From positions 124,001 through 188,000 of the forward strand of contig MU270048.1 in the NCBI GenBank assembly GCA_021432635.1: a stretch of DNA of 64,000 nucleotides, in the 5' to 3' direction. This document shows positions 43,850 to 55,242 of the stretch, piece after piece. The notes under the pieces are model-generated. The model did no database searches. It saw only the letters and a list, made by a program, of their open reading frames with translations, and was not told the DNA's origin. Both the position numbers and the translations under genes were made by a program. This DNA comes from Thozetella sp. PMI_491. Taxonomy: Eukaryota > Ascomycota > Sordariomycetes > Chaetosphaeriales > Chaetosphaeriaceae. Every line of letters begins with the position of its first letter. Within the stretch, counting starts at the first letter, position 1.

Positions 43850-46556
43850 CTAACGCTCCTCGAACTCGTCACCTTCATCATTGAGCTCGCCGTCGCCTTC
43901 CTTTTTCGCTGCTTCCGGTGCCTTTGCTTCTTGCTTCCTCCACATTGCTGCTAAATACTCGCTGGTGCTTGCCTCATCAATGCCTTTGTCCTCGCGTTTT
44001 TTCAAGAACCGCGGGAACCGTAGGCTGAGACCCTTGTCTTCTTGCACGAGGCCAATGGCAGCCGTGTAAGTGGGTGAGATCGTGATGTCAGCAAAGGCCA
44101 TCTCCCAGACCTCCTGAGGCTCGAACCATACATCCGGGTGGCCATCATACTCCACAAAGCTTGGTTTCTGGGTGCGCACATTCTTTGGCTCCCCGTTCTC
44201 GCCGTCGTCGTAGAACTCCTTGTTTGCTTTGTAGAACGCATCCGTAAATCCCGATATGCATTTGCACACGGCATCAAGAGTTCCAGTCTCCTCGTTGCGG
44301 ACCGCCAACAGGATGGGCGACCACCACTTCGACTTCCTGCCCTGCCCGTGCCAGCCGGCGATAGGGATGAGATCGAGGGTGTCGAAGGATGAGTTGTAGT
44401 CTTTCTTCACCTTGAGCCAGGAATCAAGCCTCTTGTCCGGTTCGTAGGTGGAGAGCAGGGCTTTGCGGCGAGACCTGCCCTTCTTTTCTTCGCCGTCCTT
44501 CTCGGCTGTGGCCTTGCCTTTGGCCTTCCCTCTGCCTTTCTTGGACGGTGTTGCAGGGTTCTCCGCAGACCCTGCTGCCTGCTCTCCTTCATCACCATAC
44601 TCAAGCTCTGGCAGGTTGTCCAGAATCTTGACCATGATGCCTTCGCATTTGGTGTCCGTCGCGGATTTAAAGAACTCTAGGACCGTCTCGGAATCTTGGG
44701 AGGTGGCATCTATGCTCTTAACCCAAGTGAAGTGATGCGGGATCTCGACAAAGAGCGACCTGAGCAGCTCTCGACGCTCTCGGAACGGACGGTTAAGGAG
44801 TGGTTCCCCGTTGAGGTACATGAGATCGAAAGCAAACATGCAAACATCGATCGTGACGCTGCCGATAGTGACGTCTTTTCGGGCTCGGTTCGCCAAGGTT
44901 TGGAAATTCCGCAAGTCGCCAGTCTCACGATCCACGGCTACAACCTCCCCTTCCATGACGAAGCTTGAGACACCTTCCCCTCTGATGGTTGGAACGATCG
45001 CCACGAGGTCCGGGTACTTGTCGGTCATGAGCTCTAAATGTCTCGAGAAGATGGACACCTTGCCCTTTTCATCGCAGTGAATCTGAGCTCGCTGGCCGTC
45101 GTACTTGAACTCGCAGGCGAAGTCGCGGCCTTGTAGCTTCTCAAGCATCTCAGAGAGATCCCTCGTGATGCTGCCAAGCATGGGCCGAAGTGGGATATGC
45201 ATGGTGAGGCCACATCGAATCAGCAATTCTTCGGAGACGCCAGTTTCTAGCATGACCGGGATAAGATCATTATAGTCCGGATGCCGAGCGAAGCTGGCCT
45301 TGACAATCTCCTCAGATTTTGCCCAGACCTCCGCGAGCTCTTCTTTCTTTAGTTTAGCTAATTCTTTCGCGTCCTTCAGCGGAGTATCAGAGCCCGGAGG
45401 TCTCGAGAGAAGAAACGCCCTCGATAATGCGATTAGCATCGTGGTTTTCACAGCACCAATTCGAAGCTATGTAGAGTTAGAGTGATGCGCAAACCTCATT
45501 GGGTGGCTGGATGGATGGACCTACATGTTGACAGAGAGTCCTGACAATATATCTACTCTCTTCACCACCTCGTGCATCCTGGAGAAGACGGTCGACGATG
45601 CGTTGCTTCACCTCGCCACTACCCTGACCTTGCGTGGTGGCAATTTTGACCAGCGATTGGTAGACACCTTTGATAGTCAGAGGCTTAGGCTTGCGAAGCA
45701 TGAAGCTCTGCTTCTTCTTCGCCTCAAATGCAACATCGCCTGGGTCCCCCAGCTTGTCATAGATAGCCTTGAGTGATCGGTTGTCGAGCCCACATACTTG
45801 CTTAAGCGCTTTAGAGATGGCCGACCCGCCTAAACCCAGCTCCATCGAGATATATGGTGGAGATATGGCGTTCGTAGCCAACCAGACAGCCGGAAGCAGG
45901 CTTGAAGGGTCTGCTTCGATGAGAAGGCGAACGCAGTTGACCAGGGTATCAACGATTTTGATACGGCTTTGCGTGCCGCCGACCAAGACAAAGCATCGAG
46001 TGAGAAGGGCGTATGAGGCAGTTCCTCCTTCAGAGGCCCATGATTCTTGAAGTTGCTGGGCGTATCTCGCCGGCTCGAATGTCAGAGGGCTCTCGTCAAG
46101 TGGGATGGAGGCAGCCACTTGATCCTCGCTAGCGGCCACTGACGATAAGATGAGCGTCTTCTTGGCGCCCTCCGCCGGAACTTTGGGCAAGCTAGAAGAT
46201 GGTTTCTCATCTTCTAAAGCCCTGGCATCAGATTCGACGGCCTGTGAGCTGGAGGAAGAGCCGGCCTTATCCACGCTCTCCCGGGTCTCCGCTGGAGCTT
46301 GCTCTGGCCCGTTCCGGACCTCAGCATCCCATTCAGCCTGCAGCTTCCGTGCAAGCTCCTCGTCGGTGAGACCAGCATCGCTCGCTTCATCGGATTCTGG
46401 CTTGGGCGCAACTACAGGCTGTTTCTGCTTGGCGAAGAAGTATTCGAGGCCCTTCGACGGCGCCGCCTTGGCGTCGGCGTTGAGCTTCCTCTTCTTGGCT
46501 GGGCTGCCCATCCTGACAACTGGATCTTTCTTCGGGTTTTGTGCTTTGAGTGACAC
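43850..46556 (-). CDS. DNA ligase I (ATP-dependent replicative ligase)
   Basis: Seals Okazaki fragments and repair nicks in the nucleus; homologue of yeast Cdc9. Exons 46556-45525 and 45466-43850; 2649 nt, 882 aa. The N terminus carries basic motifs (SPAKKRKLN) and GLEYFFAKQ, a PIP-box-like PCNA-binding motif. The DNA-binding domain follows, then the adenylation domain with the active Lys at about 465 in ACEFKYDGQRAQIH, and further motifs SFVMEGEVVAVD, MFAFDLMYLNGE, CEGIMVK and RLDSWLKVKKDY. Between the last two lies a Lys/Arg/Gly-rich insert (KKGRGKAKGKATAEKDGEEK, part of a block of about 45 residues), longer than in yeast or human; related fungi seem to have it too. The C-terminal tail is acidic. 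Divergent to eIF3k with a 293-nt shared promoter. Confidence 0.96.
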
Positions 46557-46849
46557 TCATGACTGCCCAGCGCCTCTCTCCGTCATGCCGAAAAATTAGT
46601 GAGCCCGCGTTTTGAGTCAATGACGTCCGGTCAGACCGTGGCGCGTTGCCTCCTTCACGAACCCCATGCGGAAACACCTGACTTGCCGTAAGCCCCCCAA
46701 ACCGCGCTAGTCCATTTCTGTCACTAGCGCCACACACACTCGCTGTTGCCCGAATTTCTCGAAAGCCCCGCCAAAGTCGAAAGCCGTCTCGTCGAGAGAA
46801 CTGAGATCTTCACACTCGAAGCCTCTCCAGCCCCAGCACATCGCCCAAC
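46557..46849. promoter_or_regulatory. Bidirectional promoter of DNA ligase I and eIF3k
   Basis: Only 293 nt separate the two divergent starts, so promoter parts must be shared. No canonical ACGCGT cell-cycle box is seen. Confidence 0.6.
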
Positions 46850-47783
46850 ATGAGCAACGGCGAGGATCCCCAAGAGCGGCCCGAATATGTTCGGACCGTA
46901 ATCAACGGCCTCGAGCGATACAATCCCGAGGCAGCCGTCTCCCTCGAGTCGTACTTGCAGGAGCAGTGCGAGAAGAAGTTCTGCGACAGCAACGCCAACC
47001 GGGCGCTTCTCAAGCTGTACGTGTTGCGCCGTGAACTTAAACCCCTCCTCCCAAGCAGGTGTTTTATTGTGATGATCAAGTCAACGTTTCCTATTACCTG
47101 ACTTCGGTCTGGGGCTTCGGCCCCCGCCCGCCGTGAAGTCAACTTTTAGTGCTATCTGACAATCCCCTCCGCACGCTTCCATTCTTGCACGCCTCCCTGC
47201 CCGTGGCGACGGAGTGCTAACCAGCGCCAGGTACCAGCTGAACCCCGACCGGATCAAGGATGAAGTTATCACCAACATCCTCGTCAAGGCCATGACGCAG
47301 TTCCCCTCGCCCCAGTTCGACATGGCGCTGCACCTCCTCGCCCCTTCGATCGCGAACCCCGGCCCAAACACCCACTCTGAGCTGGTCGAGGCCGTCGCCA
47401 AGCTCCGGGCCCTCAACGGCCAGCTGGAGGGTGCACAATACGCGCGCTTCTGGGCGACGCTTGACAGCGACGACCTGTACGCCGATCTCACCACTGACAT
47501 CGCCGGCTTCGAGGAGATCATCCGAGTGCGCATCGCACAGCTTGTAAGCCAGGCGTTCCGCGAGGTCTCAGTCAGCGTGCTCGAGGCCTGGCTCGGTCTG
47601 GATGACGAGGCGGAGGTTAAGAAGTTCGCTGTCGAAACTTGCGGCTGGAAGGTTGGCGGCGAGGGCTTGATTCAGATACCTAAGAACGTGGAGAACGAGG
47701 CGAAGAAGGCAGACATCCGGGAGGACGTCAACATCGAGATGTTCGGACGGGTGATCCGGAGAAGCTGGGAGGAGACCTCTTAG
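46850..47783 (+). CDS. Translation initiation factor eIF3 subunit k
   Basis: Small non-core subunit of the eIF3 complex on the 40S ribosome. Exons 46850-47016 and 47231-47783; 720 nt, 239 aa, the usual size. The sequence starts MSNGEDPQERPEYVRTVING and reads LERYNPEAAVSLESYLQEQ, then across the junction LLKLYQLNPDRIKDEVITNI, LVKAMTQFPSPQFDMALHLL and a PCI/winged-helix C terminus ending in VIRRSWEE. The only intron is unusually long for this window (214 nt). It is convergent with the Tsr4 gene (238 nt between stops). Budding yeast lacks this subunit but filamentous fungi keep it. Confidence 0.95.
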
Positions 47784-48021
47784 GCCCAGCATCGAACTAC
47801 ATGCCGCGGACCTGGTGGTACGCGAGCCGTTTCCATGGCTTGTCTGCATCTGGTGGTAAAAACTCTGGCGTTCCGGTTCGTAGGGTTGGACTGGTCAGAG
47901 CGATGGAGGGGCTCAAAGGGACCCCTCGACCTAGGCTCTGTATTGATAGGGCACGCGCATAGATGACGAGTTACGATTTGGTATATCCGTGATATCTGGA
48001 CAAATGTCCGCTGCCGAGCGT

Positions 48022-49357
48022 CTATCTCTGCGCCGTAAGCTCCTCCCACTGGACGCCTGTCCACTCTTCTATATAGCCGGCCTGGCCAGGCTTCACATCC
48101 CGCTCCTGGCAATCTCTCTCGCAGACGGCAAGAATGATCGTGCCCCAGTCCATTCCCTCCAAGCCATCCTCGTCTGCCTCGAGCTCCTCGATCGCGTGAG
48201 GCGTAAGCTGCACCTCGAAGGTCCTAGGCGCCGTACAGTTCTGGCACCGAGGGAAGCTCTTAGTCGTAGTAACTTTGCTATCCTCTCCGCCGACGTGGAG
48301 TAGCTTTCCAACGGCGTCAGTTTTGGAGTAGAGCAGCGGTTGTCCTCCGAACTCGTACCGGATGCACTGGTCAGGGTTCTGTCCGACCCGGTCGGCGAAC
48401 TTCTGGAACGTTGCATCCATGGTGCTCTCGAAGACCTCCTTGTCCTCCTTACCACTTCCACCTGCGTCGCTAGAGTCGACATCCATGGGTGTCGGATTCG
48501 CGTATTTTGGCATGGGCGTCGGGTCTAGGGTCTCGTACTCAGCGTCCGCCAGCCAGCTGACCGGATAGGCAGGAGGCAGATCGGATTCCTGTGGCCATGG
48601 CTCCGCCGGCGGTGGCGGTCCGGAAGGCGTCTGCGGATTGTTGAGCGACAACGTCTCCGCGAAGGTCTTGGGGAGGCCAGCCGCGGCATCAGTCGTTTCG
48701 GACGGCTTTTCGGCCGCAGGCTTGGGGTCCTCCTGGGTCTTTGCCGGCGCTGGCTTGCTGAACGGATTGGCAGCCGCCCCAGATGGTTTTGCAAACGGGT
48801 TGGATCCAGCAGCCGAGAAGGGGTTCGCGCGTCCCGAACCAGCTGCCAAAGACTTTACACCGAACAATGCCTCTCCCAGACCCGTCTCAGCCGCAGTAGG
48901 TGCGGGCGCTGCTTTCTTCTCCTCCACCTTTGGGCCTTTGCTCGCAGACACAGCTGGAGCATCTGGAGATATATTCAGGCCACGCACAGCTCGTATGCTC
49001 CCTTCTTTCCGCCGACAGGATCGCTTCCTGCAGGAGAAGACGTACAGTCTTCGTTCGTGGCCGGGGAACCGCTCGGGGAGCTCGCCGTTGAGCTGTAGCA
49101 GAAGGACCATGAGATCTTTGCACACTTTGCATCTCGCCAACGCCGCTGAAGGTGGGAGAGACGGATCTAACCAGTCCTAAAAGACACACATCAGTACATG
49201 TCCTTGAGGGCCAAGGCAGCGCGGCGCATACCGGTCGTCCTCCGAGGCGACTTATAATCTCCCCTTCCGAGTCCTTGGAGGCATATCCGAGGAGGACATC
49301 GGTCTCAGTGAAGTCTTGGTCTTCGCCGCCCGAAGAATCGCTGTCATACGAGGCCAT
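48022..49357 (-). CDS. Tsr4/PDCD2-like ribosome biogenesis chaperone
   Basis: PDCD2-family protein. Yeast Tsr4 is a dedicated chaperone of ribosomal protein uS5 (Rps2) for 40S maturation. Exons 49357-49232 and 49176-48022; 1281 nt, 426 aa. The N terminus reads TDVLLGYASKDSEGEIISRL then GGRPDWLDPSLPP, and the zinc-site part CKVCKDLMVLLLQLNGELPE leads to ERRLYVFSC. A Pro/Ala/Lys-rich low-complexity linker with NPFxxP repeats follows. The C-terminal PDCD2_C domain has CIRYEFGGQPLLYS, FPRCQNCTAPRTFEVQLTPH and MDWGTIILAVCERDC, ending in a YIEEWTGVQWEE tail. Eight or more zinc-ligand cysteines are intact. Confidence 0.94.
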
Positions 49358-49776
49358 GTTCGGTTAAAATCACTTAAGGCGCTCGTTGTGTCACGGCGAA
49401 GGGCAAGAATCACTTTCCAACGTGGGGCTTGGGCAGGCCGCCCGAGTGTGATAAAAATTTTGGCGGGGCAAATCGATAGGAGAACCTGGTGCCCCGCACT
49501 AGCCAACGGCGCACACTGAAAGGAGCCCATCGCAACGCTTTTACGCCCTGCTCCGTCCGTCTCATGCGCTGCTATCTTGTCTTGTTGAACGATTCATATA
49601 TATGGGAATCACCGCGTTCTATAATCGCCATAGTCTAGCGTACGACCGCAACATTGGACATGGGGCGTGTCTTCGTATGAACCCTTGAGGAATCGCATCT
49701 ATCATAGTTCCCATTCTTTTTGAAGGACCGGTTTGTAAACTGGGTATCTTACAGGGTAGACGCGAGCTTCCTCCTC
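49358..49776. other. Intergenic, nothing recognised
   Basis: Between the Tsr4 start and the CCT zeta stop, both minus strand; no features beyond expected promoter and 3' UTR. Confidence 0.5.
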
Positions 49777-51683
49777 TTACTCCTGCGGGCCCTCCATACC
49801 AGGAGGGCCGCTGCGGCCCATCTGGCGCGCCTTGAGCAGCTCGTCGCAGAGCAGAAGGTTAGAGGCAATGCTTGCGCTCGACGCAATGCAGTTCCTAAGC
49901 ACTCGGAACGAGTCGTAGACGCCCTCTAGCGTAGGGTCCATAGGCTCGCCAGTTGCAAGATCCAACCCCATCACGTTGCCCTCGGTGTGCTCATCCTGAA
50001 GAGCGGCCACTGTTCACAAGGTTAGCTTCTCGCCGGCGGTCGATCAAGGAGCTGCAACTTACGGGCATCCTGGATGTCATGACCGGCATTGGCAGCGAGC
50101 GTCTTGGGGATGATCAACAGGGCATCGGCAAAGGCCTCGACACCCCACTTCGCCTTGCCCTTAACCTCCTTCTTGAAGGCATCACTCTTCAAGTGAGCAG
50201 CGCAAGCTACCTGGAAGGCTCCAGCACCCGGGACCACGCTCTTGTCCACAATCATGTTGTAGACACTGCGTAAGCCATCCCGCACGGCATCGGTGATCTG
50301 GGTAATGGTGTGTTGGTTGGGGCCTTTGATGAGCAGCGTCACCGACTTGGGATCCTTGACCTCCTCGACGAACGTGTACTTTTCCTCTCCAAGCTGCTGC
50401 TCATAAACGAGACCGGCCCAGCCCAGAACATCCGGGCTCATGTCCTCGACGCTGTTTTGCGAGATACCGCCGCAAATAAGCTGCAGGCGCTCCATGTTCC
50501 TCCTCTTGGCACGGCGGAGGGCCAGAATACCGTTCTTCGCAAGCACATCCAGAGACAGGGGGTCGATGCCCTTCTGGTTGATGATGACGAAGTTCTTCTT
50601 GGGATCGTTGCCGCACACCTCCTTCTTGAGCTCAATTATCTTCTTCAGCTTAGCATCGACGAAGCGTCGTTCGCTCTCAACCAGCTTGTCGCGCTGCTCC
50701 GCGCTCGAGTAAAAGAAGCCAGAGTTGATCTCAGACTTCTCGTACTCCAGGCTCACGTTCAACGTCAAGATGTAGGCATTCTCGACGCGCCTCGGCATGT
50801 CGGGATGTCTCGCACCGTGGTCGAGCGCCAGGCCCTTGATGAGCTGGGTATCCGACGCGGTGCGGTGCTGCATCTTCATAATCTCCACCATGTGCAAATC
50901 GGGTTTCGTGCCCGGCTGGTAGATAGCAAGGACGGCGTCGACAATATCTGCGGTCAGGTTCTGAGCCAAACTGGCGCTGAGCTTAGTAGTGAGGGACGTC
51001 CTGGCAACGGACAGGAGAAGCTCTCGGTCAACCTCCTTCGGGAGCTTGAAGTCGTCCAGGAACTGCGCCATGTCAGCGGGGTTCTAGGTCAGATATCAGT
51101 GTGCCGTTCTACCGACCTTCAAAGACTCATTCTTCGCAATCTCGAAACCGTCCGTGATGATTCGGGGGTGGAGGCCCTCCTGGATGTATCGATCTGCCTG
51201 CTTCAGAAGCTCTCCTACCAGGAGCACGACCGATGTTGTGCCGTCGCCGCAAATGTCGTCCTGCGCCGTCGCAGCCCTCGCAATCATAACCGCCGTAGGG
51301 TTCTGTATTTGCATTTCCCGGAGCAACACATTTCCATCCTTCGTTAGTTTGATCTGTTGACCGCTTGTTAGCGCTTTCGCCCGCCTAAGGGGAGGAGATG
51401 GAATCGCACTTGGCCGGCGCCGTCGACGAGCCTGTTGAGAACGGGTTAGCAGGGCTGCGCTGGAGATTTTTGGTACCCATGGCATAGCATACATCTTAAT
51501 AGTGCCCAGGGGGCCGAGGTTGGACTTGAGAACATCTTGCAAGCCCTCGCCCGCACTGATGTTGACCTTGAGAGCTTCTCCCCGCCGCTACCATCAAAGT
51601 CAGTTCGAGTCTATAGGCCGCGGGCGGGACTGGTAGCATACCCTCGACTCGGCCTTGGGGTTCAGGAGCTGCGCGGCAGACAT
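49777..51683 (-). CDS. cct6: Chaperonin CCT/TRiC subunit zeta
   Basis: One of eight subunits of the cytosolic chaperonin folding actin and tubulin. Exons 51683-51642, 51587-51493, 51431-51410, 51353-51117, 51062-50063, 50009-49777; 1629 nt, 542 aa. Exon 3 is only 22 nt and encodes LVDGAGQ plus one codon base. The start gives [14 protein letters not shown], the usual zeta N terminus, then [18 protein letters not shown]. The nucleotide motif is [18 protein letters not shown], followed by [20 protein letters not shown]. The apical domain contains [19 protein letters not shown] and [16 protein letters not shown]; the equatorial return holds [14 protein letters not shown]. The loop reads LGPLGTIKM where many CCTs have LGPKGT.KM. 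Divergent to the prenylcysteine oxidase gene. Confidence 0.96.
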
Positions 51684-52414
51684 GGTTGTGGCTTGAGGAT
51701 CTCAGAGAACTGCCTGTGTTGCGCGGGCAAAATGTGGTGTTGACTCTGTGGTGGGAGCTCGACTTCGACGTGAACTTTTTTGCTGTGGTCTCGGTGCCTT
51801 CCGTGCCCAGGCTGCAGGCAAAGACCGGGGTCTTCAGAAGCTTTGGCCAATTAGAAGGAGCGGGCGTGGGGCGATGGAGGATACTTTTCCTCATGCGTTA
51901 AACGCCGCAATTCCAGGTACCGATTAACAACCCGATTAACGTTATCGTTTATCCCGTCGGGGCAAGACATGCAGGGAGGATCTCGGGATGGCGGAGACTC
52001 GCTCAGCTCAACGGTGCATTCGACGTCACAGCAACGGATAGAGAAGAAGCTATAAACCCGTCTGCACCTCCAGATTTGGGCTTGCCAGGTGACTGCCTTT
52101 AACCATTGATCCAATGAGCTGCTTTTGATTGGAGAGTCTATTTGACTCACCCGTTTCCTCCAACCCGACTCGCTGGTCGCCAGGGCAGCGCCGCCTACGT
52201 ACAGTCAGTCAGCTACCGAAGTTGCCTGTTGTACGCGCGTATCTACCTACACCAGGCTCTCTCAGAGCATAGCTCCATCATCACAGAGGGCATCCAAGCT
52301 CCCGACGCACCGTTGCCTCGACCGCATCGCTGCGGTGAGAACAGTGCTGCTTTCTTTTTTTATTCTCTTGTACTTGTTTCAAGTCCCTTGGCCGCAGCTC
52401 CGCCTAGCAGCGAT
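51684..52414. promoter_or_regulatory. Divergent spacer between CCT zeta and prenylcysteine oxidase
   Basis: 731 nt shared upstream region. No convincing motif or gene; short open frames on both strands are rejected. Confidence 0.45.
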
Positions 52415-54548
52415 ATGAAGCTTTCCACGAAGCTAGCAGCGACTTGCTACGGCTTGTCATGGCTCACCCCTGCCGCCGGCTCTAGCCCAGATGCGTTGCG
52501 GATAGAACCGCCGTCTGTACGGCAGGTCGCTATCATTGGTACGCGTTCAATTCCCCCTCGTCTTACATTTTCCCTCCGCGCTTGCATCAGCTAGCGTGCC
52601 AAGTCTTCGCCGTTTGTTCCTCGTTCGTGGCATAGCCTGCTTATGTCTGTCTCTACGGGCAAGGTGTAGGAAATTCGACGGGAATATTGGCCCCATTTCT
52701 CTAATTCTGCCGACCTACATCGGTAATCGGATGCTGATTCTCCCAGGTGCGGGTGCGGCCGGCTCATCTGCTGCCTATCACCTTCGGCAATACGCCGAAG
52801 AGGCCGGCCTTGCCATCAACATTACCATCTTCGAGAAGACTGACCGCGTTGGCGGCCGCTCCCTGACTGTGCACCCATTCGGGAATGTTTCACAAGCAGT
52901 CGAGCTCGGGGCCAGTATCTTCATCGAGAAAAACCATATACTTTATGGAGCCCTGCATGAATTTGACCTGGTGCCAAATACATTCAGCAGCAAGCTCTCC
53001 GAGCTGATGGGCATATGGGATGGAGAAAAGTTCGTGTTCACCATCAACACTGCCGACTCATCTTGGTGGATCGGGCTCAAGGTGGTACTTAAGTACGGAA
53101 TCACGGGGCCTCGTAAGGCATCGAGCCTTGTCGGGCAGGCCGTTGACAAGTTCCTCAATCTCTACAAGGCTCCTTTCTTCCCGTTTCGGTCCTTGACCCA
53201 GCGGGTATACGAGCTCGACCTCGCCGAACTCACCGGCCTGACAGGGGCCCAGTATCTCGCGAAGAACAAGGTATGCCAGCTCTTGCCAAGCCTTAGCGTT
53301 TCTATTATCTCCTCGCTCTATGACCACCTCGAAGAAGATCGACCATTGGCCCCTCGCTTACCATGCTTCTGCCTGTAGGTTCCTGATGCATATGCCCACG
53401 ACATCCTACAGGCATCCACCCGAGTCAATTATGCCTCTAACCTGGAGACTATTCACGCGTTAGACACGATGGTCAGTCTCTATTTACCAACTTCGATCTC
53501 ATTCGCCAAGCTATCCTTCTGGCTTGTGATTTCTTTCCACTTTATTGCCATAATATCGACGATGTTTGACTAACGACCATTCAGGTTTCCCAGGCAGCGG
53601 AAAATGCCATGTCAGTGTTAGGGGGTAACTGGCAGCTCTTCCAAGGAATGGTAGACAGATCAGGAGCCAAGCTCTGCCTTAACACATCGGTCTCTTCTAT
53701 CACTCAGAGCACGTCGCCAGAAGGACAATATCTTATCAAGGCGACATCGCCAGTGGGGGCTATTAATGATGGTGATTCGCTTGCCTTCGACGACGTGGTG
53801 ATTGCCGCGCCGTATCAGTTCAGCAGCATCGACGCAAGCAGCGTCATTCAGTACGCTATTGATGAGATCCCGTACATCAAACTCCATGTCACAATCCTAT
53901 CATCTCCGTGGGAGCTCAGCAAAGCCTACTTCAACCTCACCGACAAGGAGGTGCTCCCCGGTTTCATTCTGACCACCCTAGCAGAGGATGACAAGCCCAC
54001 CTCCGGGGTACAGGGTGCCGGGAAGGCCGGCTTCTACAGCATCAACATCTTGCGCAAGGTCGTCAACGCCAAGAATAACAAGGAAGAATATCTGTACAAA
54101 ATCTTCTCCCCCGAGGAGGTGACGGCCGATTTCTTGAGGTAACACTCTTCCCCTGGCACAAATCGACGATTCACTGATCCATGTCCATAGCCGAATCTTG
54201 GGCGTAGATGTCCCGGAGCATATTGTCCATATGACCGCTGACGAAGGCGAACGGGACGAGGGCTCGGGAGGCGTCGAGGCTGTCTCGTGGTACCACCCGC
54301 ATGTCTTTTATTCGTACCCAAAGGCTCTTCCTCGCGTGACATTCCAAGACCCGATTATAGGCCCTGGTCTATATTACACCTCCGGCATGGAGAGCTTTAT
54401 TTCGACGATGGAGACAAATGCCTTGATGGGCAAGAACGTGGCACGATTACTGGTTGATGATGTTGTAGGGGCGTTTGGCGGCGGCAATGTGGCAGAAGCT
54501 GTACCTCAGGCCGGCCAAAAGGCTGAGGAGCCGATTAGGGATCTGTAA
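52415..54548 (+). CDS. Prenylcysteine oxidase (lyase)
   Basis: FAD enzyme that breaks the thioether of farnesyl- and geranylgeranyl-cysteine left from degraded prenylated proteins; lysosomal or secretory in animals. Exons 52415-52538, 52747-53270, 53379-53471, 53585-54138, 54191-54548; 1653 nt, 550 aa. Signal peptide MKLSTKLAATCYGLSWLTPA. The FAD Rossmann motif VAIIGAGAAGSSAAYHL is split by the 208-nt first intron. FEKTDRVGGRSLTVHPFGN and VELGASIFIEKN follow, then the family-specific domain with LGGNWQLFQGMVDRSGAKLC, DVVIAAPYQF and YHPHVFYSYPKALP. Several N-glycosylation sites. Widespread but little studied in fungi. Confidence 0.92.
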
Positions 54549-55242
54549 AGCGCGTGGAAACTTGTCGCATCGACTCGCAAGGGATATGTCCCCGTCACGG
54601 TCTCTACACCCTTCGTCTTGGTTCTAATGGGAGTTGCAATTAGGGATGCAACAAAGCCCACTGAGGCTGGCCTGTCAATAAATACCACTGCAATAACGAT
54701 CAAGACCGGTCAACGTGTTTCGGGTATGTGCATGACCATGCCTCCTTTGTTCTTGTATGCACCCAGCCGCGCAAAGTGACAGCCATATGTGTGAATATTC
54801 CAACTTCTTGGATCGACTATATAGGACAAAGCAGCTAGCTGCCTATGCGAGGAGGGCAGCCAATCAGGGGTCCTTGTCCAGCCTAGGTCAGGGCTCTTTG
54901 GCCACGCCGTCGTCAGGCTGCCATGTGACTCAGCAATGCTAATCCTTGTCATGTGGCTTGCGATCGTCGTCCCGCACCGCCACACCCCACCATTAGACCC
55001 CGCCATCGTCCAAACAACGTCGAGAACTTCTTTGTTATGACGCAGCTTGTTCTGCGTCGCCTTCACGCGGACCAAGGTCTTCCAAGCTCTTCGTCGAGGA
55101 GGAGGCCTTTGTCTTTCTCGCGAGACTCGGTCATTCCCTTCTTATATAATAACTTCGCATCCACTCCCTCTTGTCTATTTCTTCGCGACATAGATCCGAG
55201 AACAACAAACTTTCCTTGTGCAACCCCGCCATATCGAGCGAC
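54549..55242. other. Intergenic and VID27 upstream region
   Basis: An open frame from 54953 runs into the VID27 gene but its N-terminal part has no conserved sequence; it is treated as leader. Confidence 0.5.

Noticed and set aside
50310-51347. 345-codon plus-strand frame opposite CCT zeta
   Set aside because: Antisense shadow of the chaperonin gene.
54953-55242. Long N-terminal extension of VID27
   Set aside because: No conserved sequence; an in-frame intron and a conserved 19-nt first exon explain the open frame.
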